Shown: piece after piece, positions 54,901 to 60,245 of the stretch | How the letters are laid out: each line of letters begins with the position of its first letter | How positions within the stretch are numbered: position 1 is the first letter of the stretch | Assembly (NCBI RefSeq): GCF_965222285.1 | Contig: NZ_OZ244942.1 | Location: forward strand, 2,914,001 to 2,978,000 | Origin: Tepidicaulis sp002389665 | GTDB lineage: Bacteria > Pseudomonadota > Alphaproteobacteria > Parvibaculales > Parvibaculaceae | DNA: 64,000 nucleotides | Reading direction: 5' to 3' | The notes under the pieces: generated by a model | Database searches by the model: none | Told to the model about the DNA's origin: nothing | The model's input: only the letters and a program-made list of their open reading frames with translations | Position numbers and translations under genes: made by a program

Positions 54901-55247
54901 AGGAAGGCCGAGCCCGTTGCCGTCAAAAGCCCGTCGAGGCGTGAGAGGTCCGTGCCGGTTACGCGGTTTAGCGTCGCCCCGGCGCCATTGTCGATCGAGA
55001 CGCTGTTACCTGCGCCAATGGAAAAGCCCTGCCACTCGATAATCCCGGCCATCGAGCTTTGCGTGATCGTGGCACTGACGCCGTTTGCCTGGATCGTGCC
55101 CGCGCCGGCAACGAACTGGCCGCCTGTGGGAAGCGCATCTGCCGCAAGCGCCGGAACGCCGTAGCCGCTCGCGAGGATCGTTGCCCCAAGCAAGGCCCGG
55201 CGCGTTGCCCAGCGGCCTTTTTTGATAACCGGCATCTTGGAAGCCAT
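45966..55247 (-). CDS. Giant filamentous-hemagglutinin-type exoprotein (TpsA) with GLUG and MBG/YDG repeats
   Basis: A 3093-residue secreted adhesin-like protein. Residues 1-36 are a signal peptide; about 36-290 is the TPS domain with SAFLINPNGIVVGPGG, the NPNG motif recognised by FhaC. Three GLUG blocks (AGGLVGxN-type) lie at about 495-725, 1084-1290 and 1662-1935 within repeated modules. From about 2010 to 2905 there is an array of MBG domains (KxYGAADPTLT) broken by YDG domains (KTYDGT). The C-terminal tail is acidic with no toxin domain seen. ATG 55247 follows AGGGGA and gives the signal peptide; an earlier start adds 20 residues. Confidence 0.93.
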   Translation of the reverse strand: MASKMPVIKKGRWATRRALLGATILASGYGVPALAADALPTGGQFVAGAGTIQANGVSATITQSSMAGIIEWQGFSIGAGNSVSIDNGAGATLNRVTGTDLSRLDGLLTATGSAFLINPNGIVVGPGGEVVTGGSFVASTRDIANEDFMDGDAMRFAGASEGDVVNAGRIVSQKGDVVLIGRAVTNTGSIEAAGEASLAAAGDVLLQTEGTGQRVFIQGAGPEGNVTNEGAVTAAEVQLAAANGNVYALAGNTDGVIRATGSTVRNGRVLLTASGTAEISGTIEAKNADGSGGSIDVEAKDIALSGHVDVSAETEGKNGGEAVLIADRHMSFSGTAEAKGGKGAAGGFVETSGKEIDIADTARVVTLAEDGETGTWLIDPNDLTVAASGGDVTGATVSANLSGTNVTLDSDNGGSSGNGDIFINDDITWSANTTLTLDAVRNIEFNADVTASGNTSGVELIFGGEHIVNAGSLTLSGAGASLLLNGTAYTLIHDVTDLQNIQSNLSGNYALAVDIDASATSGWNAGAGYAPGGSVFSGTLDGFGHTISDLYINRPSTNYVGLFSYLAGTVRNTGIVGGSIEGLAYAGGIAGEIQGTGLIHRSYSTADITTNGAFAGGLAGTNHGAITESFASGNVLIATSNTSAGGLVGQNSTAGLIQDSYASGIVEGNLYVGGIAGTNLGTLNNVYATGHVTARVGAAEGGLTGSNSGTVTNGYYDGPTTGTNSGAGTYRTTSQLQSALPSGFSSTVWGSGDRLYPYFKWRWSSAPVAVQGTATINGLPQTGTVSILSNGALLGKLQITGADGRFYKLYDPSEIGSTGVIGFLDDVADTGAAYAGGLFGQSYLVYVENDRFYASAPQSSLSGLLAGFNTALGGYSDSDLDFISVAGNNLDVTGGLTLLPGVSGDFTLDGNITASTYLDLQAGGLIAGTAGDVTLQAGSFLFLNGTNGITIGNGGDVVFASTGGAVNIFGEDITWLGDSNLTVRSGGDTTFVLYSGALGNGQGHFTLDVGGVADISSPVAVDVSRFELQGGTWEQTGTLPSFAADDFRITGGTFIRAAGGDGTSGTPYQISDVYGLQGLASAGMLASHFVLANDIDASGTAGWNAGEGFNPIGRGTAFSGTLNGADHVISGLQINRPGLNGAGLFRNLSGSVSNIGLVGGAITGNGDTGSLAGFVDTGGLVHRSYASASVTGNSNFIGGLVGHNSGTITESFAAGDVSSTGSSAGGLVGVNEIGGVITDAYATGHVHAPNFAGGFAGGNRGTLTNVYARGRVTGNPGGLTRYNIGTITNGYYDQDTAGTTSGEGMGRSTSQMQSSLPSGFSSTVWGGGAGLYPYFKWRFASAPVAVKGTATIGGAALAGGAVSILNNGALLDQLSTGANGAFYQVYDASQIDPSGVIGFLDDLPQDGASFSNVLSGTYYGLTVKDDTFSVRTNSGSLSSALGDMGTALGSYSDTDLDFITPTASNLDVTGALEFYTGPGNFILDGNMSTTGSLRLYGPSLTAGSAGNVLLDAGGSLYVTGVNGVTIGTAGDVTLSGASSASLQSSDIEWLDNSHRLTLHSGGNLVVMVGDIGNGIGDLVLDANGSIGLYTPPTVDLGRFELQGGIWSQTGTLPSFAADDFRITGGTFIRALGGNGLSATPYQIADIYGLQGIGSAGMLSMLTKHHVLANDIDASAAASWNGGAGFSPIGRNTAFTGELDGAGHTISGLVIDGRGADKSALFGEIGTGGAVSNLILSGGSVTGDVYTASLVGVNRGTITNVVSSMDVTGHDVAIGGLAGWNDGTITASGATGRVTGLDNARGVGGLVGTNTRTITLSYATGDVSSQGTRVSPDGQNVGGLVGETSGGSIQQSFATGNVSTNGIIAGGLVGLNTATPISNSYATGNVEGASYVGGFIGLTQSFAAIANTYATGTASIIGADPTPYLGGFVGDFRNGTISNSFWNAQTSGVANAKGTGAGDASGIAGLTTAQLQDLSTFSGAGWDIDDEGGTGAIWRIYDGYTAPLLRGFLDSFTVAANNVSKTYDGSAYSGGYTATYSGAPGAVQGTLGDNLSSVVNAGTYAIKGHYSGQFGYDITHTGTLTIDPASVTLNITPDAASKVYGQTISLADFTATGLQFGDSISSVTLTSAGTAAGANAGSYDIFASNAVFGSGSASNYSITYVPLVNGLTVTPATLSVTANALSKTYGAADPTLTYNHSGLVNGDTASIFSGALTRAAGETVAGGPYAISQGTLGAGSNYTINFTGANFSITPASLNVTANALSKIYGAADPGLTFTHSGLVNGDDASVITGALTRAAGETVAGGPYAITQGTIGAGSNYTISFTGADFTITPKTLTVAVSANDKTYDGTVSATGTIGALTGIVGGDDVTAAGSGTFAFTNANVGSGKSVNVTGLALSGADASNYTLSPNSSSSAAITPATLSVTADVRSKVYGASDPTLTYGFSGFVGGDTSALFTGALARAGGETVAGGPYAIGQGTLSAGGNYIIDFTGANFTITPAALNVTANALSKIYGAADPSLTFTQTGLVNGDTASVFSGALARAAGETVAGGPYAIGQGTLSAGSNYTISFTGADFTVTPATLNVTANARSKVYGASDPTLTYGFSGFVSGDTSALFSGTLARAAGETVAGGPYAIGQGTLSAGSNYAISFTGADFTITPKALTVNVSANDKVYDGTTAATGTVLGLTGIVGGDAVSAAGTGSFAFTNANAGTGKPVNVTGLSLSGADASNYTLSPTASSSASITPATLSVSANGVTKVYGQADPAFTYGFSGFVGGDTSALFSGALSRAAGEDVAGSPYSIGQGTLSAGGNYVIDFTGAGLTITPASLTVSADALSKIYGQADPTLTFSVTGLTNGDDASIFTGALSRAAGETVAGGPYSIGQGTLSAGGNYTVSFTGADFTITPKALTITAADAEKQEGDTLLLSSYFVNGLVAGDSISGVALSSPGTGEGATPGTYLIQASNATGSGLSNYLISYVDGQLTVTQMPVLPPEANIVSVEPTTLNATWRPEDQPVGSGESSGGFWSLPLFVNTGGSNVPGPDALTTASIGTGSGDEEEDDWNFLSGAPGRLTTTTTISVQDLRPLPQNGLASTAVQ
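46530..49210 (-). repeat. MBG/YDG domain-coding tandem array
   Basis: Units of about 240 bp (80 residues) encoding K(I/V/T)YG(A/Q)xDP...GETVAGGPYxIxQGTLxAGxNY recur at about 46540, 46783, 47280, 47521, 47761, 48260 and 48500. Two longer YDG-type units (about 260 bp) interrupt the run near 47017 and 48001. Near-identity between some units points to recent expansion or homogenisation. Confidence 0.85.
49440..53760 (-). repeat. Three GLUG blocks in repeated ~1.73-kb modules
   Basis: The sequence IDAS-GWNAG-GF-PIG...F-G-L-G--H-ISGL-I, followed by GGL(V/A)G-N-G repeats and GYYD, begins near 53760, 51990 and 50260. The intervening hemagglutinin-like part (YPYFKWR, IGFLDD, DLDFI, FAADDFRITGGTFIRA) occurs between copies. 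Spacing is about 1.73-1.75 kb, showing ancient tandem duplication. Confidence 0.8.
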
Positions 55248-55336
55248 GACGATCCCCTCTCGCATACACAAACTCTCTTGAGAGGAAGAAACAGAAAAAA
55301 CCGTCAAGAATCCAGAGTTTTATTTATATTTTGGTA

Positions 55337-55342
55337 ATTATA
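55337..55342 (-). promoter_or_regulatory. Candidate -10 box of the exoprotein gene
   Basis: TATAAT on the minus strand has only a weak -35 (TAATCA) 17 bases upstream. Transcription would start near 55330 with an 83-base leader. The weak -35 fits activator dependence. Confidence 0.45.
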
Positions 55343-55397
55343 TACATTAAATCATCAGGTGATTACGAAGCTATTCAGACGGTGTTCTTGTATTTAC

Positions 55398-55421
55398 TTC
55401 ATGAATACATTTATTCATGAA
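55398..55421. promoter_or_regulatory. Perfect inverted repeat, probable LysR-family binding site
   Basis: TTCATGAAT-N6-ATTCATGAA is a perfect 9-bp inverted repeat inside the AT-rich 283-base gap between the exoprotein gene and the divergent LysR gene. It lies about 80 bases upstream of the proposed exoprotein start point, near where LysR-type regulators bind. Confidence 0.6.
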
Positions 55422-55530
55422 ATGAATGAATACGCATCTGGGGCTGCGCTTCGCACGAACCTGTGTTAATGAACATGCCCGTTTCAGTGAGGATCGCGCT
55501 CACCCGGCAGCGCTGGATGCAGGAAGGCCG

Positions 55531-56469
55531 ATGAATATTCGCCAGCTCGATCTCAACCTGCTCCTTGTCTTCGATGCGGTGTACCGGGAGCGCTCCATCA
55601 GCGCGGCAGCCCGCAAGCTCGATCTTTCCCAGCCTGCCGTCTCCAACGCGCTGCGCCGGCTGCGCAAATTCACCGGCGACACGCTCTTCTTCCGCTCCGG
55701 CAATGAGATGATGCCGACGCGCACGGCCAACGCGCTGGCCATTCCCGTTTCCCACGCGCTTTCGACGGTGGAGGAAAGCCTTTCTTCCCTGCGCGCCTTC
55801 GATCCGCGCACCTCGACCCGCGTTTTCCGCCTCGGCATCAATGATTTCATGCGCGTTACGCTGGTGCCCGCGCTTTCCAATCTCCTGGAACAGGAAGCGC
55901 CGAATGTGCGTCTGGAATTTAATAGGGAAACGCCGAGCCCGCCCGTGCTGCTTGAAGCACTGCGGCGCGGCGAGACGGACCTCTCCTTCATGCCGCTTGC
56001 CACCGTGGCGGGCGAGAAGGACATCGTTTTCAGCCTGGTCAATACCGATACGCTGACGATGATTGCCCGCGTCGGCCATCCGATTCTCGAGGACGGGCCG
56101 CCCGTCTCCGTAGAAGCCTTGTCCAAAGCCCGCCATGTCACGACCAGCAATGCTCCGGCCTTGCGGGCGATGGCCGAGGCGGCTTTCGCCGAAAATGGCG
56201 TCGAGCGCGACATTGCCTGCGTGCTGCCGGACACCGTGACGATCCCGGCTATCGTTGAGATGACCGATTATCTGGGCGTTGTCGGCAAAAGCTTTCTCCA
56301 GCGCCACCAGCGCGACCATGCGATTGCCGAACTGAAACTTCCCTTTACCTTTCCGGAGATCAAGGCAGGGCTCGTCTGGGCCAAAAGCGCCGAAGAAGAT
56401 CAGGGCCTGAAATGGCTGCGCGAGAAAGCGGAAGGCATTCTGCATAGCGCCGTAAGGGTGGGAGAATAG
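55531..56469 (+). CDS. LysR-family transcriptional regulator (NodD/LeuO-like branch)
   Basis: A 312-residue LysR regulator. The HTH is at residues 1-62 (QLDLNLLLVFDAVYRERSISAAARKLDLSQPAVSNALRRLR), typical of the NodD/LeuO-like branch, followed by a substrate-binding domain (about 90-300). The ATG at 55531 has AGGAAGG four bases upstream and removes a 35-residue unconserved leader. It is divergent from the two-partner secretion genes and is the obvious candidate regulator of them. Its ligand is unknown. Confidence 0.88.
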   Translation: MNIRQLDLNLLLVFDAVYRERSISAAARKLDLSQPAVSNALRRLRKFTGDTLFFRSGNEMMPTRTANALAIPVSHALSTVEESLSSLRAFDPRTSTRVFRLGINDFMRVTLVPALSNLLEQEAPNVRLEFNRETPSPPVLLEALRRGETDLSFMPLATVAGEKDIVFSLVNTDTLTMIARVGHPILEDGPPVSVEALSKARHVTTSNAPALRAMAEAAFAENGVERDIACVLPDTVTIPAIVEMTDYLGVVGKSFLQRHQRDHAIAELKLPFTFPEIKAGLVWAKSAEEDQGLKWLREKAEGILHSAVRVGE

Positions 56470-56486
56470 AAACCTGCCCCTCTCCT

Positions 56487-56578
56487 TCGTCATGCTCGGG
56501 CTTGACCCGAGCATCCACTCAGCATTGCCCCAACCGCGACTTCAGAATGGGCCCTCGGGTCAAGCCCTAGGGTGACGA
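56487..56578. repeat. REP-like paired palindrome in a convergent gap
   Basis: Two 25-base arms (56487-56511 and 56554-56578) are inverted copies matching at 22 of 25 positions. Each arm is itself a hairpin (CTCGGG-CTTGA-CCCGAG and CTCGGG-TCAAG-CCCTAG). This looks like the interspersed palindromes, often with core GGGTCAAGCCC, of alphaproteobacterial genomes. It may also end transcription from both sides. Confidence 0.7.
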
Positions 56579-56591
56579 GGCAGGACGGTCC

Positions 56592-57275
56592 TCACGCCCC
56601 GCCATAGCCCGGCAGCGGGCGGATGAGGCGGCGGAAGAGCTGATAGATGAAGAGCCCGAGAAAGGCCCAGCCCACATGGATGGCCAGAATGACGGCGGTG
56701 CGGTTGGCAACCGGCGCATCCGACTGCATCAGAAGCTGCACATAGAAGAGCCCGGCATAGAGCACACCGCCCCAGAGAATCGCGTAGAAGGGCGCCCGCC
56801 ACCAGGGAATGCCGCGCAGCCGGTCGAACAAATAAACGCAGAGGATCTGCCCGGCGAAAAGCGCCCCGGCAAACGTCGCCATGACGGGCAGCGTCGCAAG
56901 CTCCCCTTGCACGGCCTGCAGCCCGTAAGTGGCTGTCGCCCAGATAAAGAGCCCCGTCACGATGAGCCAGGAGACGAGCACCGCGCTCATCGTCACCCCC
57001 GGCCCATAGCGCCGGTTCGTAAGGCAGAGCACCAGAAAGACGCCCGGCAGCACCAGATGGCCGTAATTCAGCCAGTAACCCGGATTGAGATACCATTGCT
57101 CCGGCGGGAACATATCGAAAGTGGTGACATAGCGGTCGCGCCCGCCGTAGCTGAGCGCCAGCACGCCGATCATCCCGGCCACCGGCAAGAGCAACGTGGC
57201 GCATACGCCGAAGGCCCGCGAGATAAGTCCCGGCCCGGCGCTTTTCCGGCGCGCTTCGATGGATTGATCGCTCAT
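56592..57275 (-). CDS. VUT-family membrane protein (queuosine precursor transporter-like)
   Basis: A 227-residue protein with about six membrane helices. The segments GHLVLPGVFLVLCLTNRRYGP and FAGALFAGQILCVYLFDRLRG-PWWRAPFYA match the LTNRxxGP and GQILDVxxFxRLR-WW-AP patterns of VUT/YhhQ proteins, which import queuosine precursors (preQ0/preQ1). The N-terminus (about 60 residues, with YVTTFDMFPPEQWYLNPG) is unlike YhhQ, so another substrate is possible. It converges on the LysR gene across the REP-like element. Confidence 0.6.
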   Translation of the reverse strand: MSDQSIEARRKSAGPGLISRAFGVCATLLLPVAGMIGVLALSYGGRDRYVTTFDMFPPEQWYLNPGYWLNYGHLVLPGVFLVLCLTNRRYGPGVTMSAVLVSWLIVTGLFIWATATYGLQAVQGELATLPVMATFAGALFAGQILCVYLFDRLRGIPWWRAPFYAILWGGVLYAGLFYVQLLMQSDAPVANRTAVILAIHVGWAFLGLFIYQLFRRLIRPLPGYGGA

Positions 57276-57338
57276 CCTCTTTCCCCCAATCGCCTCACTC
57301 TAGCGGCTTCGGGCGCGGGGGCGAAGAGGGCAGACACG

Positions 57339-57369
57339 AAAAAGGCGGCCCCTTTGCGGGACCGCCTCG
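57339..57369 (-). terminator. Rho-independent terminator of rpmB
   Basis: On the minus strand AGGCGG-N12-CCGCCT forms a 6-bp GC stem followed at once by TTTTT, 23 bases past the rpmB stop. Confidence 0.8.
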
Positions 57370-57391
57370 AAAAACCGTATTAACGGTTAAT

Positions 57392-57688
57392 TCAGGCTGC
57401 GGCCTGGGCCTGCGCTTTCTTCTGTACGGCGCGCTTCAGCTTGAGGGCGCGCGAGGAAAGCTGGCCGTCATGGGATTTGAGCAGGAACACATCAAGCCCG
57501 CCCACATGTTCGACCGAGCGCAGCGCATGGGCGCTGACACGCAGGCGGAACTGGCTGCCCAGGACTTCGCTCTGCAGCGTCACATTGCACAGGTTCGGCA
57601 TGAAACGGCGGCGGGTCTTGCGATGGGCGTGGCTGACATTGTTGCCAGACATCACTGCTTTACCGGTCAATTCGCAACGGCGGGCCAT
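57392..57688 (-). CDS. rpmB: 50S ribosomal protein L28
   Basis: A 98-residue bL28: MARRCELTGKAVMSGNNVSHAHRKTRRRF is the family N-terminus, with VSAHALRSVEHVGGLD later and a basic Ala/Gln tail. It stabilises the large ribosomal subunit. It is a stand-alone gene with its own promoter, a leader of about 130 bases and a terminator; rpmG is not adjacent. GAGGAACGTGC precedes the ATG. Confidence 0.97.
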   Translation of the reverse strand: MARRCELTGKAVMSGNNVSHAHRKTRRRFMPNLCNVTLQSEVLGSQFRLRVSAHALRSVEHVGGLDVFLLKSHDGQLSSRALKLKRAVQKKAQAQAAA

Positions 57689-57780
57689 TGCACGTTCCTC
57701 GTCTGCTCAGGCACTCTGGACTGCTCCCGAAAGCCGGGAAAGGGCCCGATCAAGGCCGCAAATCGCAAAGGCGGGTTATT

Positions 57781-57812
57781 CAAATAAAAGGAGCGCGCGA
57801 TGGCGCCGCTCC
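57781..57812 (-). terminator. Attenuator-like hairpin in the rpmB leader
   Basis: On the minus strand GGAGCG-N11-CGCTCC is followed directly by TTTTATTT, an intrinsic-terminator layout. It lies just downstream of the predicted rpmB start point and about 93 bases before rpmB, so it could control read-through. Confidence 0.55.
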
Positions 57813-57823
57813 TGAGGGCCGCA

Positions 57824-57852
57824 CATATATCCGCCGCATCCGGACCCGTCAA
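57824..57852 (-). promoter_or_regulatory. rpmB promoter
   Basis: On the minus strand TTGACG (57852-57847), a 17-base spacer and TATATG (57829-57824) make a good sigma-70 promoter with start near 57817. Confidence 0.6.
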
Positions 57853-57951
57853 GCCTATAGGGCCGGGAATGGGCCGGATTCCCGCCAAAAGAGCGTGAAA
57901 TCGCCCTTTACGCCGGGGCCTGCCGCCGGGGCCCGCCACTGGGCCGCCCCG

Positions 57952-59004
57952 CTAATCGCGCAGAAGCAGGGCCAAAAGGCTGCGGGCCGCCGCCGTGGGC
58001 GTGGTTTTGCCGCCCGCCACCTCCCCTTCCAGGGCTTTCAGACGGCTTTTCGTGCCCTCATGGGTGCGCAGCTTCTCCATCATCCCTTCACGCAGCTCAT
58101 TCCACATCCAGGCAAGGGCCTGGTCCGCCCGCTGCGCCTCGAGTGTACCCGTCTCTTTCATGATCTCTTCATAGCGCCGGACGGTTTCCCAGATATCGGC
58201 AAGCCCTTCGCCCTTCAGCGCCGAGGCAAGGCGTACCTCCGGCAGCCAGTGCTGGCTTTTCGGCCGCATCAGATGAAGCGCCGTCTTATATTCGATGGCC
58301 GCGCGCTTGGCGGCGGGCAGAAGATCGCCGTCCGCTTTGTTGACGACCACGAGATCGGCCAGCTCCATGATGCCGCGCTTGATGCCCTGAAGCTCGTCTC
58401 CGCCGCCGGGCGAGAGCAGCAGCACGAACATATCCACCATGTCGGCGACCGCCGTTTCCGACTGGCCAACACCCACCGTCTCGATCAGCACCACATCAAA
58501 GCCTGCCGCCTCCGTCAGCAGCATCGCCTCGCGCGTGCGCCGCGCCACACCGCCCAGCGTGCCGCCGGAAGGAGAAGGCCGGATAAAGGCATTGGGATCG
58601 CGCGCCAGCTCTTCCATCCGCGTCTTGTCGCCGAGGATCGAGCCGCCGGTGCGCGCGGAGGACGGATCGATGGCGAGCACCGCGATTTTCAGCCCCTGGC
58701 CCGTCAGATAAGAACCAAAGGCTTCGGTAAAGGTGGATTTGCCGACGCCGGGGGCCCCCGAAAGGCCGATCCGCACCGCTTTGCCCGTCTCAGGCAGAAG
58801 CGCGGCCAGAAGCGCCTGAGCCTGTTCCTGATGGTCGGCGCGGGTCGATTCGATCAGCGTAATGCCGCGCGCCAGTGCCGTGCGGTTGCCGGTACGGATC
58901 GCCGCCGCCATTTCCTCGATATTGACCGGACCGCGGCCGCCGCGGCTCTTTTCTGCGGTTTTTTCCATGCCTGTTGCATAGCGGGGAAAGGCGCTGGCGT
59001 CCAT
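57952..59004 (-). CDS. meaB: Methylmalonyl-CoA mutase-associated GTPase MeaB
   Basis: A 350-residue G3E-type GTPase. Walker A GAPGVGKST is at 83-91, the switch region DVVLIETVGVGQSE follows, and the base-specificity motif is VVNKADGD. The C-terminal part is the dimerisation arm. MeaB gates adenosylcobalamin transfer to methylmalonyl-CoA mutase and protects it from inactivation. The mutase gene lies 1.2 kb upstream on the same strand, with a DUF3108 gene on the other strand between. GAGAAG precedes the ATG. Confidence 0.93.
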   Translation of the reverse strand: MDASAFPRYATGMEKTAEKSRGGRGPVNIEEMAAAIRTGNRTALARGITLIESTRADHQEQAQALLAALLPETGKAVRIGLSGAPGVGKSTFTEAFGSYLTGQGLKIAVLAIDPSSARTGGSILGDKTRMEELARDPNAFIRPSPSGGTLGGVARRTREAMLLTEAAGFDVVLIETVGVGQSETAVADMVDMFVLLLSPGGGDELQGIKRGIMELADLVVVNKADGDLLPAAKRAAIEYKTALHLMRPKSQHWLPEVRLASALKGEGLADIWETVRRYEEIMKETGTLEAQRADQALAWMWNELREGMMEKLRTHEGTKSRLKALEGEVAGGKTTPTAAARSLLALLLRD

Positions 59005-59148
59005 ATCGAGCTTCTCCCGTCCACCCGTTCAGCAACCGTTCACCCGCAAAAATCCAAGGTGCCCCTCAGGGAACGCGGCGGCATTTCACCAAAAGCCTGG
59101 ACCCCCAATTTCGTGGCTCGAACGCTGCCGTGTTCCCCTCATCCCCAA

Positions 59149-59161
59149 TTTGTTTGCAGAT
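59149..59161 (+). promoter_or_regulatory. TTTGTTTGCAGAT motif, shared with the mutase promoter
   Basis: The 13-mer lies in the 291-base divergent gap between meaB and the DUF3108 gene. The same 13-mer overlaps the -10 box of the methylmalonyl-CoA mutase promoter at 62477-62489. The half TTTGCA recalls short-chain acyl-CoA regulator (PccR/ScfR) sites, TTTGCAAA. Confidence 0.4.
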
Positions 59162-59295
59162 TTCGGCGCAAGAGCCCCCGGCGATCTTGCCGAATGCGCC
59201 GCCGCGCTCCATCATAATGAGAACGTCGCCCGGAAAGACGAGACGTAAAACACAGTCTTCCGCGGACAGTCCGGGGCTGAATGCAGGATTGCCGA

Positions 59296-60228
59296 ATGCC
59301 CGAAGAAACGAAAAGCGTTAAAAGACCTAGCCGCCTTGCCGCCGCCCTTGGCGCGGCAGCGCTGCTTGCCTTGCCCGCCGGGCAAAGCCTTGGCGAGAGC
59401 ACGCCCGCCCCGACGCTCACCCGCACCATCACGCTCACGCCGCAAACCTCCGCCGTCACCGCGGTCGATCTCAGCTATCAGTTTTACGGCGGCGGCTTTC
59501 ACGTGCTCTCGCTCGACACGCAAGCGGTGATCACGCCGCAAAACTACGAAATCGCTTCGCAAGTTCAGACCGAAGGCATCGCCGATACGTTTTTCAACGG
59601 CCATATGGAAAGCCAGGCGCGCGGCGTCATGACCCCGCAGGGCCCGCAGCTTCTCTCTTACAGCCAGGACTATGAAGGCACGTTCGGCGAGCGCTCGGTC
59701 TATATGTCCCGCACAAACAGCGGCGGCTATGACGTCACCGCCGTGCCCGAGGACGGGGTGCATGCGCAAGGCGGGCTTTCCGACCGGGTACTTCAGAAAA
59801 CCGTCGACCCGCTTTCCGCCAGCATCTTCACCGCACTCAACAAAGGCGGCGCGCCCTGCCGTCAGGTGATCCCGGTTTTCGACGGGCGGCGCGTCTTCAA
59901 CTTGCGTTTCGAGCCGGACGGCGAGGACATTCTGGAGCCCACCGTGGAAGAGGCTTATGCAGGCCCGGCCCTGCGCTGCAAGATTTCCTATGAGGCCGTC
60001 GCCGGCTACAGCCAGAAGTGGAAAGTGGCCGAGGCGAAAGACCCGCTGAAACCCTTCACGGTCTGGATCGCCAGGTTTCCCTTTGAAGGCAAAGAAAAAG
60101 GCGCAGGGGAAGAGCTTTACGTCCCCGTGCGCCTTTTGATCGAAACCCGCTACATCAACGCTACCGCGCATCTAAGCCGTGTCGTGATCGACGGGATGGA
60201 GCGCGTCGCCGCGCAGCACACGCCTTAA
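59296..60228 (+). CDS. DUF3108 domain-containing exported protein
   Basis: A 310-residue periplasmic protein. Residues about 12-37 are a signal peptide (RLAAALGAAALLALPAGQSLGES). The rest is beta-rich with the DUF3108 pattern: VDLSYQFYGGGFHVLSLDTQAVIT, then SASIFTALNKGGAPCRQVIPVFDGRRVFNLRF and a final LIETRYINATAHLSRV. Function is unknown; similar proteins in alphaproteobacteria occur beside rpmB. AGGA lies seven bases before ATG 59296. It converges on the mutase gene with a 17-base gap. Confidence 0.82.
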   Translation: MPEETKSVKRPSRLAAALGAAALLALPAGQSLGESTPAPTLTRTITLTPQTSAVTAVDLSYQFYGGGFHVLSLDTQAVITPQNYEIASQVQTEGIADTFFNGHMESQARGVMTPQGPQLLSYSQDYEGTFGERSVYMSRTNSGGYDVTAVPEDGVHAQGGLSDRVLQKTVDPLSASIFTALNKGGAPCRQVIPVFDGRRVFNLRFEPDGEDILEPTVEEAYAGPALRCKISYEAVAGYSQKWKVAEAKDPLKPFTVWIARFPFEGKEKGAGEELYVPVRLLIETRYINATAHLSRVVIDGMERVAAQHTP

Positions 60229-60245
60229 ACTTTCCCTTAATAAGC

